A program made the translations under genes and the position numbers. From Chloroflexota bacterium (GTDB taxonomy: Bacteria; Chloroflexota; Anaerolineae; Aggregatilineales; Aggregatilineaceae), in assembly GCA_012729765.1 (NCBI GenBank), contig JAAYCM010000048.1, positions 38,725 through 102,724 on the forward strand: a stretch of DNA of 64,000 nt. The letters run 5' to 3'. Each line of letters starts with the position of its first letter. The stretch's first letter is position 1. A model generated the notes under the pieces. It saw only the letters and a program-made list of their open reading frames with translations, did not search any database and was not told the DNA's origin. Shown here piece by piece: positions 30,294-38,797 of the stretch.

Positions 30294-31427
30294 CTATTTC
30301 TTCTTGCGCCGCTGGTAGAGGAAGGTATATAGCGGCAGCAGCGCCGACTGCGCCGAATCCAGCACGAGGTCCGAGGTGCGGCGGGCCAGGAAGCGCGCGC
30401 GTCCGGCGGAGAACAGGCTGTGCGCCGCGCTGATCTCGCCCGTGCCCATCTGCACCACTGCCGAGGCCCAGGTCAGCCCGGCCCCAAACGCGCACAGCGC
30501 GATCGTGTCGCCTTCCTGAATGCGCCCCTCGTCAATCGCCTCGACCAGCGCCAGTGGCACCGACGCCGCCGAGGTGTTGCCGTAACGCTCCACGTTCATA
30601 TAGAACTTACCGATCGGGATGCGCATCTGTCGCGCTGCCGCCTCGATAATGCGCGCGTTGGCCTGATGGGGAATAAACAGGTCGATGTCGTCCGGTGCCA
30701 GCCCGGCCTGGTAGATCGTGCGCTTGAGCGAGCTGGCCAGCGTGCGCACCGCAAATTTAAACACTTCCGGCCCGTCCATGCGGATATACTGCCGCCGCTC
30801 GTCCACCGTCTGCTGGCTAAGCGGATGGTTCGAGCCGCCATCGGGCACATACAGGAACATCGCGCCGGAGCCGTCCGAGCCAAGCTCATATGCGAGCAGC
30901 CCGCCCGGTTCGTTGCTGGCCTCGATCACCGTCGCCGCCGCCGCGTCGCCAAACAGCACACACGTCGTGCGGTCGGTGAAGTCCATCGCAAACGAGATAA
31001 TCTCGACGCCCACCACCAGCACCCGGTTATAGGCCCCGCTGGCGATAAACTGGCTGGCCGTCGCCAGGGCATAGACCCAGCCGGAACAGCCGGCCACCAG
31101 CGAAAACGCACCGCACTTTGCCCCTAACAAATCCTGCACCTGGCTGGCGACCGAGGGCAGCAGGTAGTCGGGCGACGAGGTGGCGACGATGATCAGGTCG
31201 AGGTCTTTGGGGCCGATGCCGGCGACCTTGAGCGCTTCCTGCGCGGCGGCCACCGACATGCTGGAGGTGGTATCGTTTTCGGTGCGGATCCGGCGCTCAC
31301 GAATCCCGGTGCGGGTGACAATCCACTCGTCGCTGGTATCGACCATCTGCGCCAGATCGTGGTTGGTGAGGACGCGCGCCGGAACATATTTCCCCCACCC
31401 GGTAATTTTGGCGTAACGCTCGCTCAT
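30294..31427 (-). CDS. fabH: 3-oxoacyl-ACP synthase III with a C-terminal extension
   Basis: 377 residues. KAS III starts fatty-acid synthesis by condensing acyl-CoA with malonyl-ACP. The catalytic triad is seen as Cys114 (AGCSGW), His in FIPHQAN and Asn in YGNTSAAS. Canonical FabH ends shortly after the GAGLTWASAVVQ segment. Here about 45 further residues follow, ending with a hydrophobic stretch and RRKKK, which could anchor the enzyme at the membrane. ATG start at 31427 with an upstream GGGGGAGG. It may also be a FabH-like starter enzyme of another pathway, but no cluster supports that. Confidence 0.9.
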   Translation of the reverse strand: MSERYAKITGWGKYVPARVLTNHDLAQMVDTSDEWIVTRTGIRERRIRTENDTTSSMSVAAAQEALKVAGIGPKDLDLIIVATSSPDYLLPSVASQVQDLLGAKCGAFSLVAGCSGWVYALATASQFIASGAYNRVLVVGVEIISFAMDFTDRTTCVLFGDAAAATVIEASNEPGGLLAYELGSDGSGAMFLYVPDGGSNHPLSQQTVDERRQYIRMDGPEVFKFAVRTLASSLKRTIYQAGLAPDDIDLFIPHQANARIIEAAARQMRIPIGKFYMNVERYGNTSAASVPLALVEAIDEGRIQEGDTIALCAFGAGLTWASAVVQMGTGEISAAHSLFSAGRARFLARRTSDLVLDSAQSALLPLYTFLYQRRKKK

Positions 31428-31495
31428 CAGGCAATAAACCTCCCCCAGGGATTTATTTGCTGCTGCTTTGTTTGGATGGACCGGGCGAAGGCTGC

Positions 31496-31861
31496 CTAAG
31501 CCGAAATCGACCGGCGGCTGCGCCACAGATCGAGCGCATCCATCACCGGACGCCGCGCTGCGAGTACGACGCCAGCCGTCAGCGTCGCCCCACCGATACC
31601 CGCCGCAAGCTGCACACCAGGGGGAAGCTGGCGCACGCGCTCATACCACGTCCGGCGCTCGCCGGGCGTCGCCGTCAGGAGCTGCTGGCGCAGGTCTTCG
31701 ACAAAGGCATCGGACGGCTTGACCGGCACGAGCACCTGGCTGAGCAAACGCGCCAGCGTAAGCAGTTCTTCGAGCTGCGCGTCGGACTGCCGCTGCATCT
31801 GCGCCCAAAGGAGATCGTTGAAGGCGTCTTGAGGCGATTTTTTTGAGAACGGAAATGGCAT
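31496..31861 (-). CDS. Small protein with one C-terminal membrane helix, linked to a sigma factor
   Basis: 121 residues. The N-terminal 60 are helical and charged (QSDAQLEELLTLARLLSQVL), and a hydrophobic helix lies at about 84-103 (VQLAAGIGGATLTAGVVLAA), followed by a basic end. Placed 48 bases downstream of an ECF sigma factor. By position and topology it could be its membrane anti-sigma partner, but no zinc motif or known anti-sigma sequence is seen. Confidence 0.6.
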   Translation of the reverse strand: MPFPFSKKSPQDAFNDLLWAQMQRQSDAQLEELLTLARLLSQVLVPVKPSDAFVEDLRQQLLTATPGERRTWYERVRQLPPGVQLAAGIGGATLTAGVVLAARRPVMDALDLWRSRRSISA

Positions 31862-31909
31862 CGATTTACCCTTGTCATCTATGACAGCTACACGCCCAAC
31901 AATACGGAG

Positions 31910-32536
31910 TCAAAGCCCAAAGCGTTTCCAGCGCCGCTCGCTCGCACCACCTGAGCTGTCTTCATCCTGGTCCAGCGCGCCGCGCAGCGAGAGCAGAGTC
32001 CGGTGATAAAGCGACTTGATCGCTCCCTCGGTCCGGTCCATGATCTCGCCAATCTCCGCGTTCGACAGCCGCTCCACGAACTTCAGGATCAAAAGCTGCT
32101 GGCGCTCGGCAGGCAGCTCCCGGATCGAGAGCAGCAGCCGCTCCTGCTCCTCGCTGCTTTCGGCCATCGCTTCGGGCGCGTCGAAGTGCAACCCGCTGGG
32201 CAGATAATCGTCCAGCGGCACGACCTTCTGGCGACCGCGATCACGGTGCCAGTTGGCGACCAGGTTATGCGCGATGCGGTAGAGCCAGGCCGAGAACGGC
32301 ACCCCTCGATCAACATAGCCGTCGATATGGCCCAACGCGCGGAAGAAAACGCGGGATGTCAGGTCTTCGGCGTCGTGGTGGTTGCCGGTCCGGTAGTAGA
32401 CATAGTTGTAAATCTTCTGCACGTACCGTTCATACAGTTCGCCGAAAGCTGCGGAGTCATCCTTCGCCCATTCGACCAGTTGTGCATCGTCGGCAACCGT
32501 GTAATCGCGTTCGGCCTGGCTGTGCGGCCTCGTCAT
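31910..32536 (-). CDS. ECF-type RNA polymerase sigma factor
   Basis: 208 residues. Region 2: FGELYERYVQKIYNYVYYR, DAEDLTSRVFFRAL and FSAWLYRIAHNLV. Region 4: LPAERQQLLILKFVERLSN, IGEIMDRTEGAIKSLYHRTL. ATG at 32536 chosen over the GTG at 32548 because a GAGGTG stretch precedes it. A TATACT box lies near 32624-32629. It is followed by the small membrane protein, forming the third sigma unit of the window. Confidence 0.92.
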   Translation of the reverse strand: MTRPHSQAERDYTVADDAQLVEWAKDDSAAFGELYERYVQKIYNYVYYRTGNHHDAEDLTSRVFFRALGHIDGYVDRGVPFSAWLYRIAHNLVANWHRDRGRQKVVPLDDYLPSGLHFDAPEAMAESSEEQERLLLSIRELPAERQQLLILKFVERLSNAEIGEIMDRTEGAIKSLYHRTLLSLRGALDQDEDSSGGASERRWKRFGL

Positions 32537-32651
32537 ACGTACAAACACCTCACCCGTTTAAAGGTTACGCCGCCAAATCTTCCGTGGGATTCGTACTGCT
32601 TCTGTCAAGATAGGGCGCCGGGGAGTATACCAGGCATCCGGGCGATCCACT

Positions 32652-32689
32652 AGCCGGGCATGGGCGCGCCCCCGCCCGGCTGTTATAAT
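32652..32689 (+). promoter_or_regulatory. Leaderless promoter overlapped by an inverted repeat
   Basis: A perfect -10 TATAAT (32684-32689) ends seven bases before the ATG of the DUF2344 gene, so the mRNA probably starts at the AUG. A perfect 8-base inverted repeat, AGCCGGGC / GCCCGGCT (32652-32681), abuts the -10 and covers the -35 area; no good -35 is seen. It may be an operator. Confidence 0.55.
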
Positions 32690-32696
32690 GGGCGGC

Positions 32697-33362
32697 ATGA
32701 ACAAACCACTCACCGAACAACGGATCCGCATCCGGTATGGCAAACAGGGCGCGCTGCGCTTTGTCGGCCACCTGGATCTGTCCAAAACGTGGGAGCGTGT
32801 GCTGCGCCGCGCCGCGGTTCCGGTCGAATATACCCAGGGCTTCAACCCGCGCCCTCGGATGCAATTCGCGGCAGCGTTGCAGGTCGGCGTGACCAGCGAG
32901 AGCGAATTCCTGGACGTGTGGCTGACCGAGCGGCTGCCGGGCAGCTTCGACGACTGGATCGAGCGGCTGAACGCGACCAGCCCCGCCGGGCTGCGCACCT
33001 ACGCAATCGAGGATGTGCCGATTCGCGGCGATGCGCTGCCGACGCTGGTGAGCAGCGCGGAGTACGTGTTCACCTTCGATTCCGGCGTGTCGCCCGACGA
33101 TCTGCGCCAGCGGGTCGCGGCGCTGCTGACCGCTCCCCAGATCGAGCGCGTGCGCCGCGACAAGCCCTATGATCTGCGCCCGCTGATCCTGGGCCTGACC
33201 GTCACCGGCGGTCAGACCGTCATTGCCGAGATGGTGACAGGTGATCGTGGAATGGGCCGCCCCGACGAGCTGCTGGACGCGCTCGGCTTCGAGCCGGGAT
33301 CCGCGCAGATCCATCGCCGCCGCCTGGTCTTACAGCCCACGCCCTCACCCCAACAACCCTGA
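32697..33362 (+). CDS. DUF2344 (TIGR03936-type) protein, radical-SAM-associated
   Basis: 221 residues. The N-terminus (IRYGKQGALRFVGHLDL, FNPRPRM) is that of DUF2344, a domain usually fused to or encoded after a B12-binding radical SAM protein and often near ribosome or RNase E/G genes. No radical SAM gene is adjacent here, so the partner is elsewhere. Function of the family is not settled; a tRNA/rRNA-modification role is often suspected. The gene appears leaderless. ATG at 32697 preferred over 32688, which overlaps the -10. Confidence 0.85.
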   Translation: MNKPLTEQRIRIRYGKQGALRFVGHLDLSKTWERVLRRAAVPVEYTQGFNPRPRMQFAAALQVGVTSESEFLDVWLTERLPGSFDDWIERLNATSPAGLRTYAIEDVPIRGDALPTLVSSAEYVFTFDSGVSPDDLRQRVAALLTAPQIERVRRDKPYDLRPLILGLTVTGGQTVIAEMVTGDRGMGRPDELLDALGFEPGSAQIHRRRLVLQPTPSPQQP

Positions 33363-33383
33363 ACCGCCCCTTTTCCAGACAGG

Positions 33384-33416
33384 AAAAACGGCGCGCCCCG
33401 GTGCGAGGCACGCCGT
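33384..33416 (-). terminator. Intrinsic terminator of korAB
   Basis: A 10-base-pair stem (ACGGCGTGCC / GGCGCGCCGT with one T-G pair) and TTTTT on the minus strand, 36 bases after the korB stop. Confidence 0.85.
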
Positions 33417-33451
33417 ATCCTATCGCTTCAAGGTGCTTTCCGGTCAGGCCG

Positions 33452-34492
33452 CTAGCAGCAGACCAGGTGCTGCATCATCCGATCCAGCGCCTCACGCGGC
33501 GGGCGAAGCTGTTCTGCGCTCAGCGCCACCAACGGCGTCTCGACCAGGTGAGATATCTCGGCCAGCGTCTGACGATGCTCATCGACGTAGATCAGCCCAG
33601 TGATGAACTGCTGCTCCTGGCGCGCTTCTTCCAGCAGTCGGAAGGCAGCCAGCTTGTCGGTCGGGTCGTGCAGCGTCGGATCGAGCCGCTTGAGCATCAG
33701 ATGCGAGCCGTCATGCAGCGCGACGGTCTGCACGGTGCCCGGTTCCTGCTCGATCTGCTCAATCGGCTCGTACTCCGGGATATACGTGATATCGTGCAAG
33801 ATTTCCTGGTGAGCCTTCCCGAAGGGATAGCTCTTGGTCGATTCCTCGTGATTGTTGAAGGTCACGCATGGGCTGATGATATCCAGCACCGCCGTACCCT
33901 TGTGGCTGAGCGCCGCCTTGAGCAGCTCGCGCACCTGCTTGGCGTCGCCCGCGAACGAGCGCGCGACGAACGAGGCATCCGCCGCCAGCGCTTCGAGGCA
34001 GATATCAATCGGCGGCAGATCGTTCACGCCGGCATACTTGAGCGATTGGCCCATATCCGCCGTGGCCGAGAACTGGCCCTTGGTTAGCCCATAGACGCCG
34101 TTATTCTCGACGATATAGACGATTGGCACGTTGCGGCGAACCATGTGCTTGAACTGCCCCAGCCCGATGCTGCCTGTGTCGCCGTCGCCGCTCACACCCA
34201 GTGCGATCAGCGCGCGATTGGCGGTCGTTGCGCCGGTCGCAATCGCCGGCATACGCCCATGCAAAGAGTTGAACCCGTGCGACTGCCCCAGGAAGTAGGC
34301 CGGAGACTTGCTCGAACAGCCGATTCCGCTCAGCTTGATGATGTCATGCTGGTTCAGGCCCATCTCGAAGGCGACCTGAATGATCTGGTTTGAGATCGAG
34401 TTATGGCCGCAGCCCTGGCACAAAGTCGAGGGGCCGCCCTTGTAATCATTCCGTTCCAGGCCAAGCAGATTGACCCGTGCATTAGCACCCAT
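33452..34492 (-). CDS. korB: 2-oxoacid:ferredoxin oxidoreductase, beta subunit
   Basis: 346 residues, the thiamine-diphosphate-binding subunit. CQGCGH near residue 25 supplies two iron-sulfur ligands and GCSS a further cysteine. GDGDTGSIG with a downstream RRNVPIVYIVENN gives the Mg-TPP site, and SPCVTFNN the last conserved cysteine. With the alpha subunit it oxidises a 2-oxoacid to acyl-CoA and CO2 and reduces ferredoxin. 2-Oxoglutarate is the likeliest substrate given KorA-type sequence and sucCD in the window; pyruvate or branched 2-oxoacids are possible. Confidence 0.9.
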   Translation of the reverse strand: MGANARVNLLGLERNDYKGGPSTLCQGCGHNSISNQIIQVAFEMGLNQHDIIKLSGIGCSSKSPAYFLGQSHGFNSLHGRMPAIATGATTANRALIALGVSGDGDTGSIGLGQFKHMVRRNVPIVYIVENNGVYGLTKGQFSATADMGQSLKYAGVNDLPPIDICLEALAADASFVARSFAGDAKQVRELLKAALSHKGTAVLDIISPCVTFNNHEESTKSYPFGKAHQEILHDITYIPEYEPIEQIEQEPGTVQTVALHDGSHLMLKRLDPTLHDPTDKLAAFRLLEEARQEQQFITGLIYVDEHRQTLAEISHLVETPLVALSAEQLRPPREALDRMMQHLVCC

Positions 34493-34495
34493 GCT

Positions 34496-36325
34496 TTAGC
34501 GCTCCTGTTCCAAGAAAGCAGCCACCAGCCAGCTTGCCGTCAGCGGCAGGCCGTCGGAGTAGGCCAGTGAAAGAATACGCGGCGCGAGATCGGGATATTC
34601 CATGTGCAGCAGCTTCGCCATCTGGCCGTCCGTATTATTCTCGACCACGTATACCCGGTCGTGCTGCTCGATGAATTCGCGCGTCATGTGGTTGAGCGGC
34701 AGCGCCCGCAGCCGCAGGTAGCTTGTCTCAAGGCCCTGGTCTGCCAGCCGGTCGCGCGCCTCAACCACACATGGATCGGTGGTTCCGTAGGCGATGAAGC
34801 CGACTTCGGCCCCGCTCACCGTCTCGATCACCGGCTGCGGCACAATCTGGCGGGCGGTGTCGAACTTGCGGTTTAGCCGCGCCATGTTCTCCATCCAGTC
34901 GTCGGGCCGCTCGCTGTAGACGGCGCGGGCGTTGTGGCCGGTCCCACGCGCGAAGAACGCCCCACGTGGATGATGCAGCCCCGGCAGCGTCCGGTAGCCG
35001 ATCCCGTCGCCGTCCAGGTCCATATAACGCCCCCACTGCTCAAGCTGATCGAGCGCTTCGGCGTCCAGCACCTTGCCGCGATCCAGCGGCGTTTCAGGAT
35101 ACTCGAACGGCTTGCTCATCCACAGGTTCATGCCCAGGTCGAGATCGCTCAGCACGAAGATGGGTGTCTGCAGACGGTCGGCCAGGTCGAACGCCTTCCA
35201 GCCAAACTCAAATGCTTCGCTGATGCTGCTGGGCAGCAGGATGACATGCTTGGTGTCGCCATGCCCCAGAAAGTAGATGCTCAGGACATCGCCCTGCGAG
35301 GTGCGCGTCGGCAGGCCGGTGCTCGGCCCCATCCGCTGCACGTCCCAGATCACACACGGCACTTCAGCATAGTAGGCCAGCCCCGCGAATTCGGTCATCA
35401 GCGAGATGCCAGGACCGGACGTGGCCGTCATCGCGCGCGCCCCGGCCCAGCCTGCGCCGACCAGCATCCCGATCGCGCCGATCTCGTCTTCCGCCTGGAT
35501 CACGGCATAAGTCGATTGGCCGGTTTCGGGATCGGTCCGCAATTGGCTCAGGTACTCACGTGCTGAATCGACCAGGCTGGTCGAGGGCGTGATCGGGTAC
35601 CACGCGATAACCGATACACCGCCGAAGACCGCGCCCATCGCCGCCGCCGAGTTTCCGTCAAGCAGCAGCATTCCTTCCGTCTTGTTGATCCGCTCGACGC
35701 TGTAGGGATCGGACTTCGCCAGGTTATCCTGCGCCCAGTCGTAGGCCGCGCGCACGACCGACATATTCATGTTGACCGGCTTGGCCTTGCCGTCGAAATG
35801 GTAGTCGATCGAGAAGGCGATGTCGTCCAGATCGATATGGAGCATCGTCGCCAGCACGCCAACATAAACCATATTCGACACATACGAGGTCAGGCTCGAG
35901 GGGATATCCATCGACGACACCAGCGCCTTGACCGGCATCGGATAGTAGGTGATGTCGGCGCGGTCGTGCGCGATCTTCCACTCTTCCGGGTAGTAGCACG
36001 CGCCGCCCGGAACCAGATTGGCAATGTCGTCCGCTGCCGTCTGCTGGTTCATCGCCACCAGCACATGATAATCCTCGTGCCGGGCAATGTAGCCATCGCT
36101 GCTCAGCCGGATGGTAAACCAGGTGGGTAGGCCCTGAATGTTCGAGGGAAAAATATTCTTACCGTTGACCGGCACACCCATGCGGAAGATAGACCGCATC
36201 AGAACCGTGTTGGCCGTCTGGCTGCCGGAGCCGTTGACGGTCGCAATCATAATCTGAAAATCGTTGATGACCGGCTTACGCTCGACCATCATTGAATCAA
36301 GAGGTGACGCCTGGGCACCGCTCAT
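34496..36325 (-). CDS. korA: 2-oxoacid:ferredoxin oxidoreductase, fused gamma-alpha subunit
   Basis: 609 residues. The N-terminal gamma domain (VNGSGSQTANTVLMRS, about 30-215) is fused to the alpha pyrimidine domain with GNSAAAMGAVFGG and the signature YPITPSTS, as in KorA of the two-subunit type. Three bases separate it from korB. Together with SucCD it closes the 2-oxoglutarate to succinate step of an oxidative or reductive TCA cycle. The GntR regulator just upstream on the same strand may control it. Confidence 0.92.
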   Translation of the reverse strand: MSGAQASPLDSMMVERKPVINDFQIMIATVNGSGSQTANTVLMRSIFRMGVPVNGKNIFPSNIQGLPTWFTIRLSSDGYIARHEDYHVLVAMNQQTAADDIANLVPGGACYYPEEWKIAHDRADITYYPMPVKALVSSMDIPSSLTSYVSNMVYVGVLATMLHIDLDDIAFSIDYHFDGKAKPVNMNMSVVRAAYDWAQDNLAKSDPYSVERINKTEGMLLLDGNSAAAMGAVFGGVSVIAWYPITPSTSLVDSAREYLSQLRTDPETGQSTYAVIQAEDEIGAIGMLVGAGWAGARAMTATSGPGISLMTEFAGLAYYAEVPCVIWDVQRMGPSTGLPTRTSQGDVLSIYFLGHGDTKHVILLPSSISEAFEFGWKAFDLADRLQTPIFVLSDLDLGMNLWMSKPFEYPETPLDRGKVLDAEALDQLEQWGRYMDLDGDGIGYRTLPGLHHPRGAFFARGTGHNARAVYSERPDDWMENMARLNRKFDTARQIVPQPVIETVSGAEVGFIAYGTTDPCVVEARDRLADQGLETSYLRLRALPLNHMTREFIEQHDRVYVVENNTDGQMAKLLHMEYPDLAPRILSLAYSDGLPLTASWLVAAFLEQER

Positions 36326-36439
36326 GTTACGCTTATACTCCTACATTGGGATACAGATAGGTCAGTAAACTGCATCTAAGTGTATAGACAGAGAGATAGT
36401 TCATCGATACGCAAACAGGCCTCTCTTCTCGGACTCGCA

Positions 36440-37180
36440 CTACTCGAAGAAATGATAGAAAGGCAGCATTTTCTGTTTTTCCTGCGCCGCATGGCCGTTC
36501 GAACTGCTGTCGGGCGACTCCGGCTGATGCCGCAGCAGGCTCATATGTTCCTTGAGCGCCTGGCGTCCGCCCTCGTAATCGCCCTGGGCGACGCACTCGA
36601 CCATCCGCTCGTGGTAATCCCACACCGAGCGGTGATAGGCCAGGTCCGCGTAGAGCGGCAGGCCGAATGCCTCATAGGCGACCCAGTAGGCTTGCAGCAG
36701 GCCGTTGACGAATGGGTTTTCGAGATATTTGAAGAAAGTGAGATGCAGGTCGCGGTGCTCGACAAACGGGACTTCAACCGGGACATGGTTGAGCTTTTCG
36801 CGCGCCCGCCGGACCAGATCGCGCAGATAGGCGATATCCTCAGCGGTCAGCGCGGGAACGGCATCATGCCAGAAGCTCAACTCGATATTGCGCCGCAGCC
36901 GCGAAAAATCCCGAAAATAGCTGCGCTCCAGACCCAGCGCGTAGAGCACGCTGAGTGTGACTGCCGGGGCAAAGTCGAATGGCTGTACCTGGGTGCCGGT
37001 GCGCGGCTTGATCTGCACCAGCCCCAGCGTGCGGGCGACTTCCAGTTCCTCACGGATCTTGCTGACGCTGACTCCAAGCTCCTGGCTCAGTTCGTTAATC
37101 GTCGGCAAACGCTCGCCGGGCTGAACCTGATGCTCAACAATATAACGCAAGATATCCGACTCGATGTGGGCGTTGGGCAT
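36440..37180 (-). CDS. GntR-family (FadR/FCD subfamily) transcriptional regulator
   Basis: 246 residues. An N-terminal winged helix (residues 5-70, with LPTINELSQELGVSVSKIREEL) is followed by an all-helical FCD ligand domain with metal-site histidines such as EHRDLHLTFF and KEHMSLL. FCD regulators bind carboxylates or fatty-acid derivatives through a metal. The ATG at 37180 follows AGGAGC. A perfect palindrome overlaps its -10 box, so it is probably autoregulated. It sits upstream of korAB and could sense a 2-oxoacid or a related metabolite (inference). Confidence 0.9.
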   Translation of the reverse strand: MPNAHIESDILRYIVEHQVQPGERLPTINELSQELGVSVSKIREELEVARTLGLVQIKPRTGTQVQPFDFAPAVTLSVLYALGLERSYFRDFSRLRRNIELSFWHDAVPALTAEDIAYLRDLVRRAREKLNHVPVEVPFVEHRDLHLTFFKYLENPFVNGLLQAYWVAYEAFGLPLYADLAYHRSVWDYHERMVECVAQGDYEGGRQALKEHMSLLRHQPESPDSSSNGHAAQEKQKMLPFYHFFE

Positions 37181-37208
37181 CCTGTGCTCCTGCTCACCTG
37201 ACAAATGG

Positions 37209-37241
37209 TCTGATTTATATGATAAATCAGAGTATTGTCGA
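37209..37241 (-). promoter_or_regulatory. Promoter and palindromic operator of the GntR gene
   Basis: A perfect 23-base palindrome with arms TCTGATTTAT and ATAAATCAGA around ATG lies at 37209-37231. The -10 TATAAA (37214-37219) is inside it and the -35 TCGACA (37236-37241) beside it, 16 bases apart. It fits a GntR dimer operator. Confidence 0.7.
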
Positions 37242-37285
37242 AATTATAATGGTGTGCTCAATACTTGGCAAGAGCCTTTCGGCAT

Positions 37286-37318
37286 AAAAAAACAGGGACA
37301 GCTTACCTGCTGTCCCTG
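37286..37318 (-). terminator. Intrinsic terminator of the TatA/B-like gene
   Basis: A perfect 10-base-pair stem (CAGGGACAGC / GCTGTCCCTG), 6-base loop and seven U on the minus strand. Confidence 0.92.
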
Positions 37319-37354
37319 ATCAGGAGCGAGACAATTATTCAGCCATGCGCCGCC

Positions 37355-37777
37355 CTACTCTTTTTTGGGCGGCAGCCACGCCTGATACTTCTGCTCGGTG
37401 CCGTTCGAATTCGAACTGCCGGGTTGTTCGGCGGCTGGCGCGGCTTCGGGCGGCTCGATTTTCGGATTCTGCGCCTCGTTAAGTGTGCTGTCAACCATCC
37501 GGGCGGCATCGCTCATCAGCCGCTTGGGTGACGCGATCGAGCGCAGCTCACGCGTGCTCTGCGATAGTTCGCGGGTGGCGTCGAGAATTTCCTTGCCGTC
37601 AGGCCCCAACTCCTGCTCCATCTCGGCGACCATCTGCTCCCAGGCCTGGCGCAGCTTGCGCACCTGGCGGCCCAGTTCGCGCGCCCATTTGGTCGTGTTC
37701 TCCGGCCCGCCGATGATAAACAGCGCCAGCGCGATAATTACCATCTCGGCCAGGCCGACTCCAAAAATACCATCCAT
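37355..37777 (-). CDS. TatA/TatB-like twin-arginine translocase component
   Basis: 140 residues: a short N-terminal membrane helix (about 8-23), the FIIGGPENTTKWARELGRQ hinge and amphipathic helix typical of TatA/B, then a polar helix and a Pro/Ala-rich tail. The length and the long charged helix favour TatB. Tat moves folded proteins across the membrane. tatC is not in the window. A strong terminator follows; the gene upstream is a drug/metabolite transporter 38 bases away. Confidence 0.83.
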   Translation of the reverse strand: MDGIFGVGLAEMVIIALALFIIGGPENTTKWARELGRQVRKLRQAWEQMVAEMEQELGPDGKEILDATRELSQSTRELRSIASPKRLMSDAARMVDSTLNEAQNPKIEPPEAAPAAEQPGSSNSNGTEQKYQAWLPPKKE

Positions 37778-37815
37778 ACGCCTACCCTCGTCCGCTCATG
37801 TGCCTGGGTGTGAGT

Positions 37816-38763
37816 CTAATCTGCCGGCTCGATTTTTTCAACCTGTTGCTCGGTGGTAGCAGCGATAATCCCCACCAGGATCAGCGCTGATCCGGCAAGC
37901 TGAAGTGGAACCGGCCACTCGCCCAAGAAGAACATCGCCAGAATCCCGCTGCCAATCGGCTCACCCAACACCACCAGGCTCACATACGCTGCCGGGAGAA
38001 AACCCAGCGCGTAGTTAAACGCCGAATGGCCGATCAACTGCGGGACGAGGCCCATCAGCAGCATCCACAAATACGCCTCGCCCGCCAGCCCGCCCACCGG
38101 CAGCCCGGCCAGCGCGACTACGATCAGCAGCAGCACCGCCGCGACACTGTATACCAGCCAGATATAGACCATCACGCCCAGCCGCGCGCGCAGCCGCCGC
38201 CCGATCACGAAATAGATCGCGGCCATCAGCGCCCCAACGAGCGCCAGCCCTTCGCCCAGCAGCGGATCGTGATTCTTCGGCGGATCGCCGACATCTCCGC
38301 TCAGGCTGACCAGCACCCCGCCGGCCAGCGCCAGCATCAGGCCGAGCAGCGCGCGGCGGCCCAGCTTCTCGTTGAGCAGCAGCGGGGCCAGCAGCGCCAC
38401 CCACAGCGGCGAGGTCGTGACCACGACCACGCTGTTGACAACCGCCGTGTACTCCAGCGACGTGATCCAGGCAGCGAAATGCAGGCCCAGCGCCAACCCC
38501 GACGCCAGCGCCCACTTCATATCGCTCCACTTGATGCGGCGCAGCTCGGCACGGTAGCGCGTGAGGACCAGCGGCGTGAGCGCCAGCGCCGCAACGCTCA
38601 GGCGGGCAGCAGCCAGCACCAGCGACGGAGCATCTTCGTTCTGCGCCAGCCGGATAAAAATCGCGGCGGTCGAAACCGCCAGCACCCCGGCTGCCAGCGC
38701 ACTATAGGGTCGCCAGCCGGGGGCAGCCAGCACCGGCTGGGAAGTCTGAGCCTGTTCTGCCAT
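37816..38763 (-). CDS. EamA-family (DMT) transporter
   Basis: 315 residues with ten predicted hydrophobic helices in two EamA repeats (about 22-155 and 170-305). The first repeat contains SLEYTAVVNSVVVVTTSPLW and the second GEPIGSGILAMFFLGEW, both typical of EamA. Such carriers export metabolites or amino acids; the substrate cannot be told. Starts with an ATG at 38763. It stands next to an ABC importer but without overlap, so linkage is uncertain. Confidence 0.9.
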   Translation of the reverse strand: MAEQAQTSQPVLAAPGWRPYSALAAGVLAVSTAAIFIRLAQNEDAPSLVLAAARLSVAALALTPLVLTRYRAELRRIKWSDMKWALASGLALGLHFAAWITSLEYTAVVNSVVVVTTSPLWVALLAPLLLNEKLGRRALLGLMLALAGGVLVSLSGDVGDPPKNHDPLLGEGLALVGALMAAIYFVIGRRLRARLGVMVYIWLVYSVAAVLLLIVVALAGLPVGGLAGEAYLWMLLMGLVPQLIGHSAFNYALGFLPAAYVSLVVLGEPIGSGILAMFFLGEWPVPLQLAGSALILVGIIAATTEQQVEKIEPAD

Positions 38764-38797
38764 CGATTACCGCTCCCAGGCGGTTTTGTTGCCGGAG

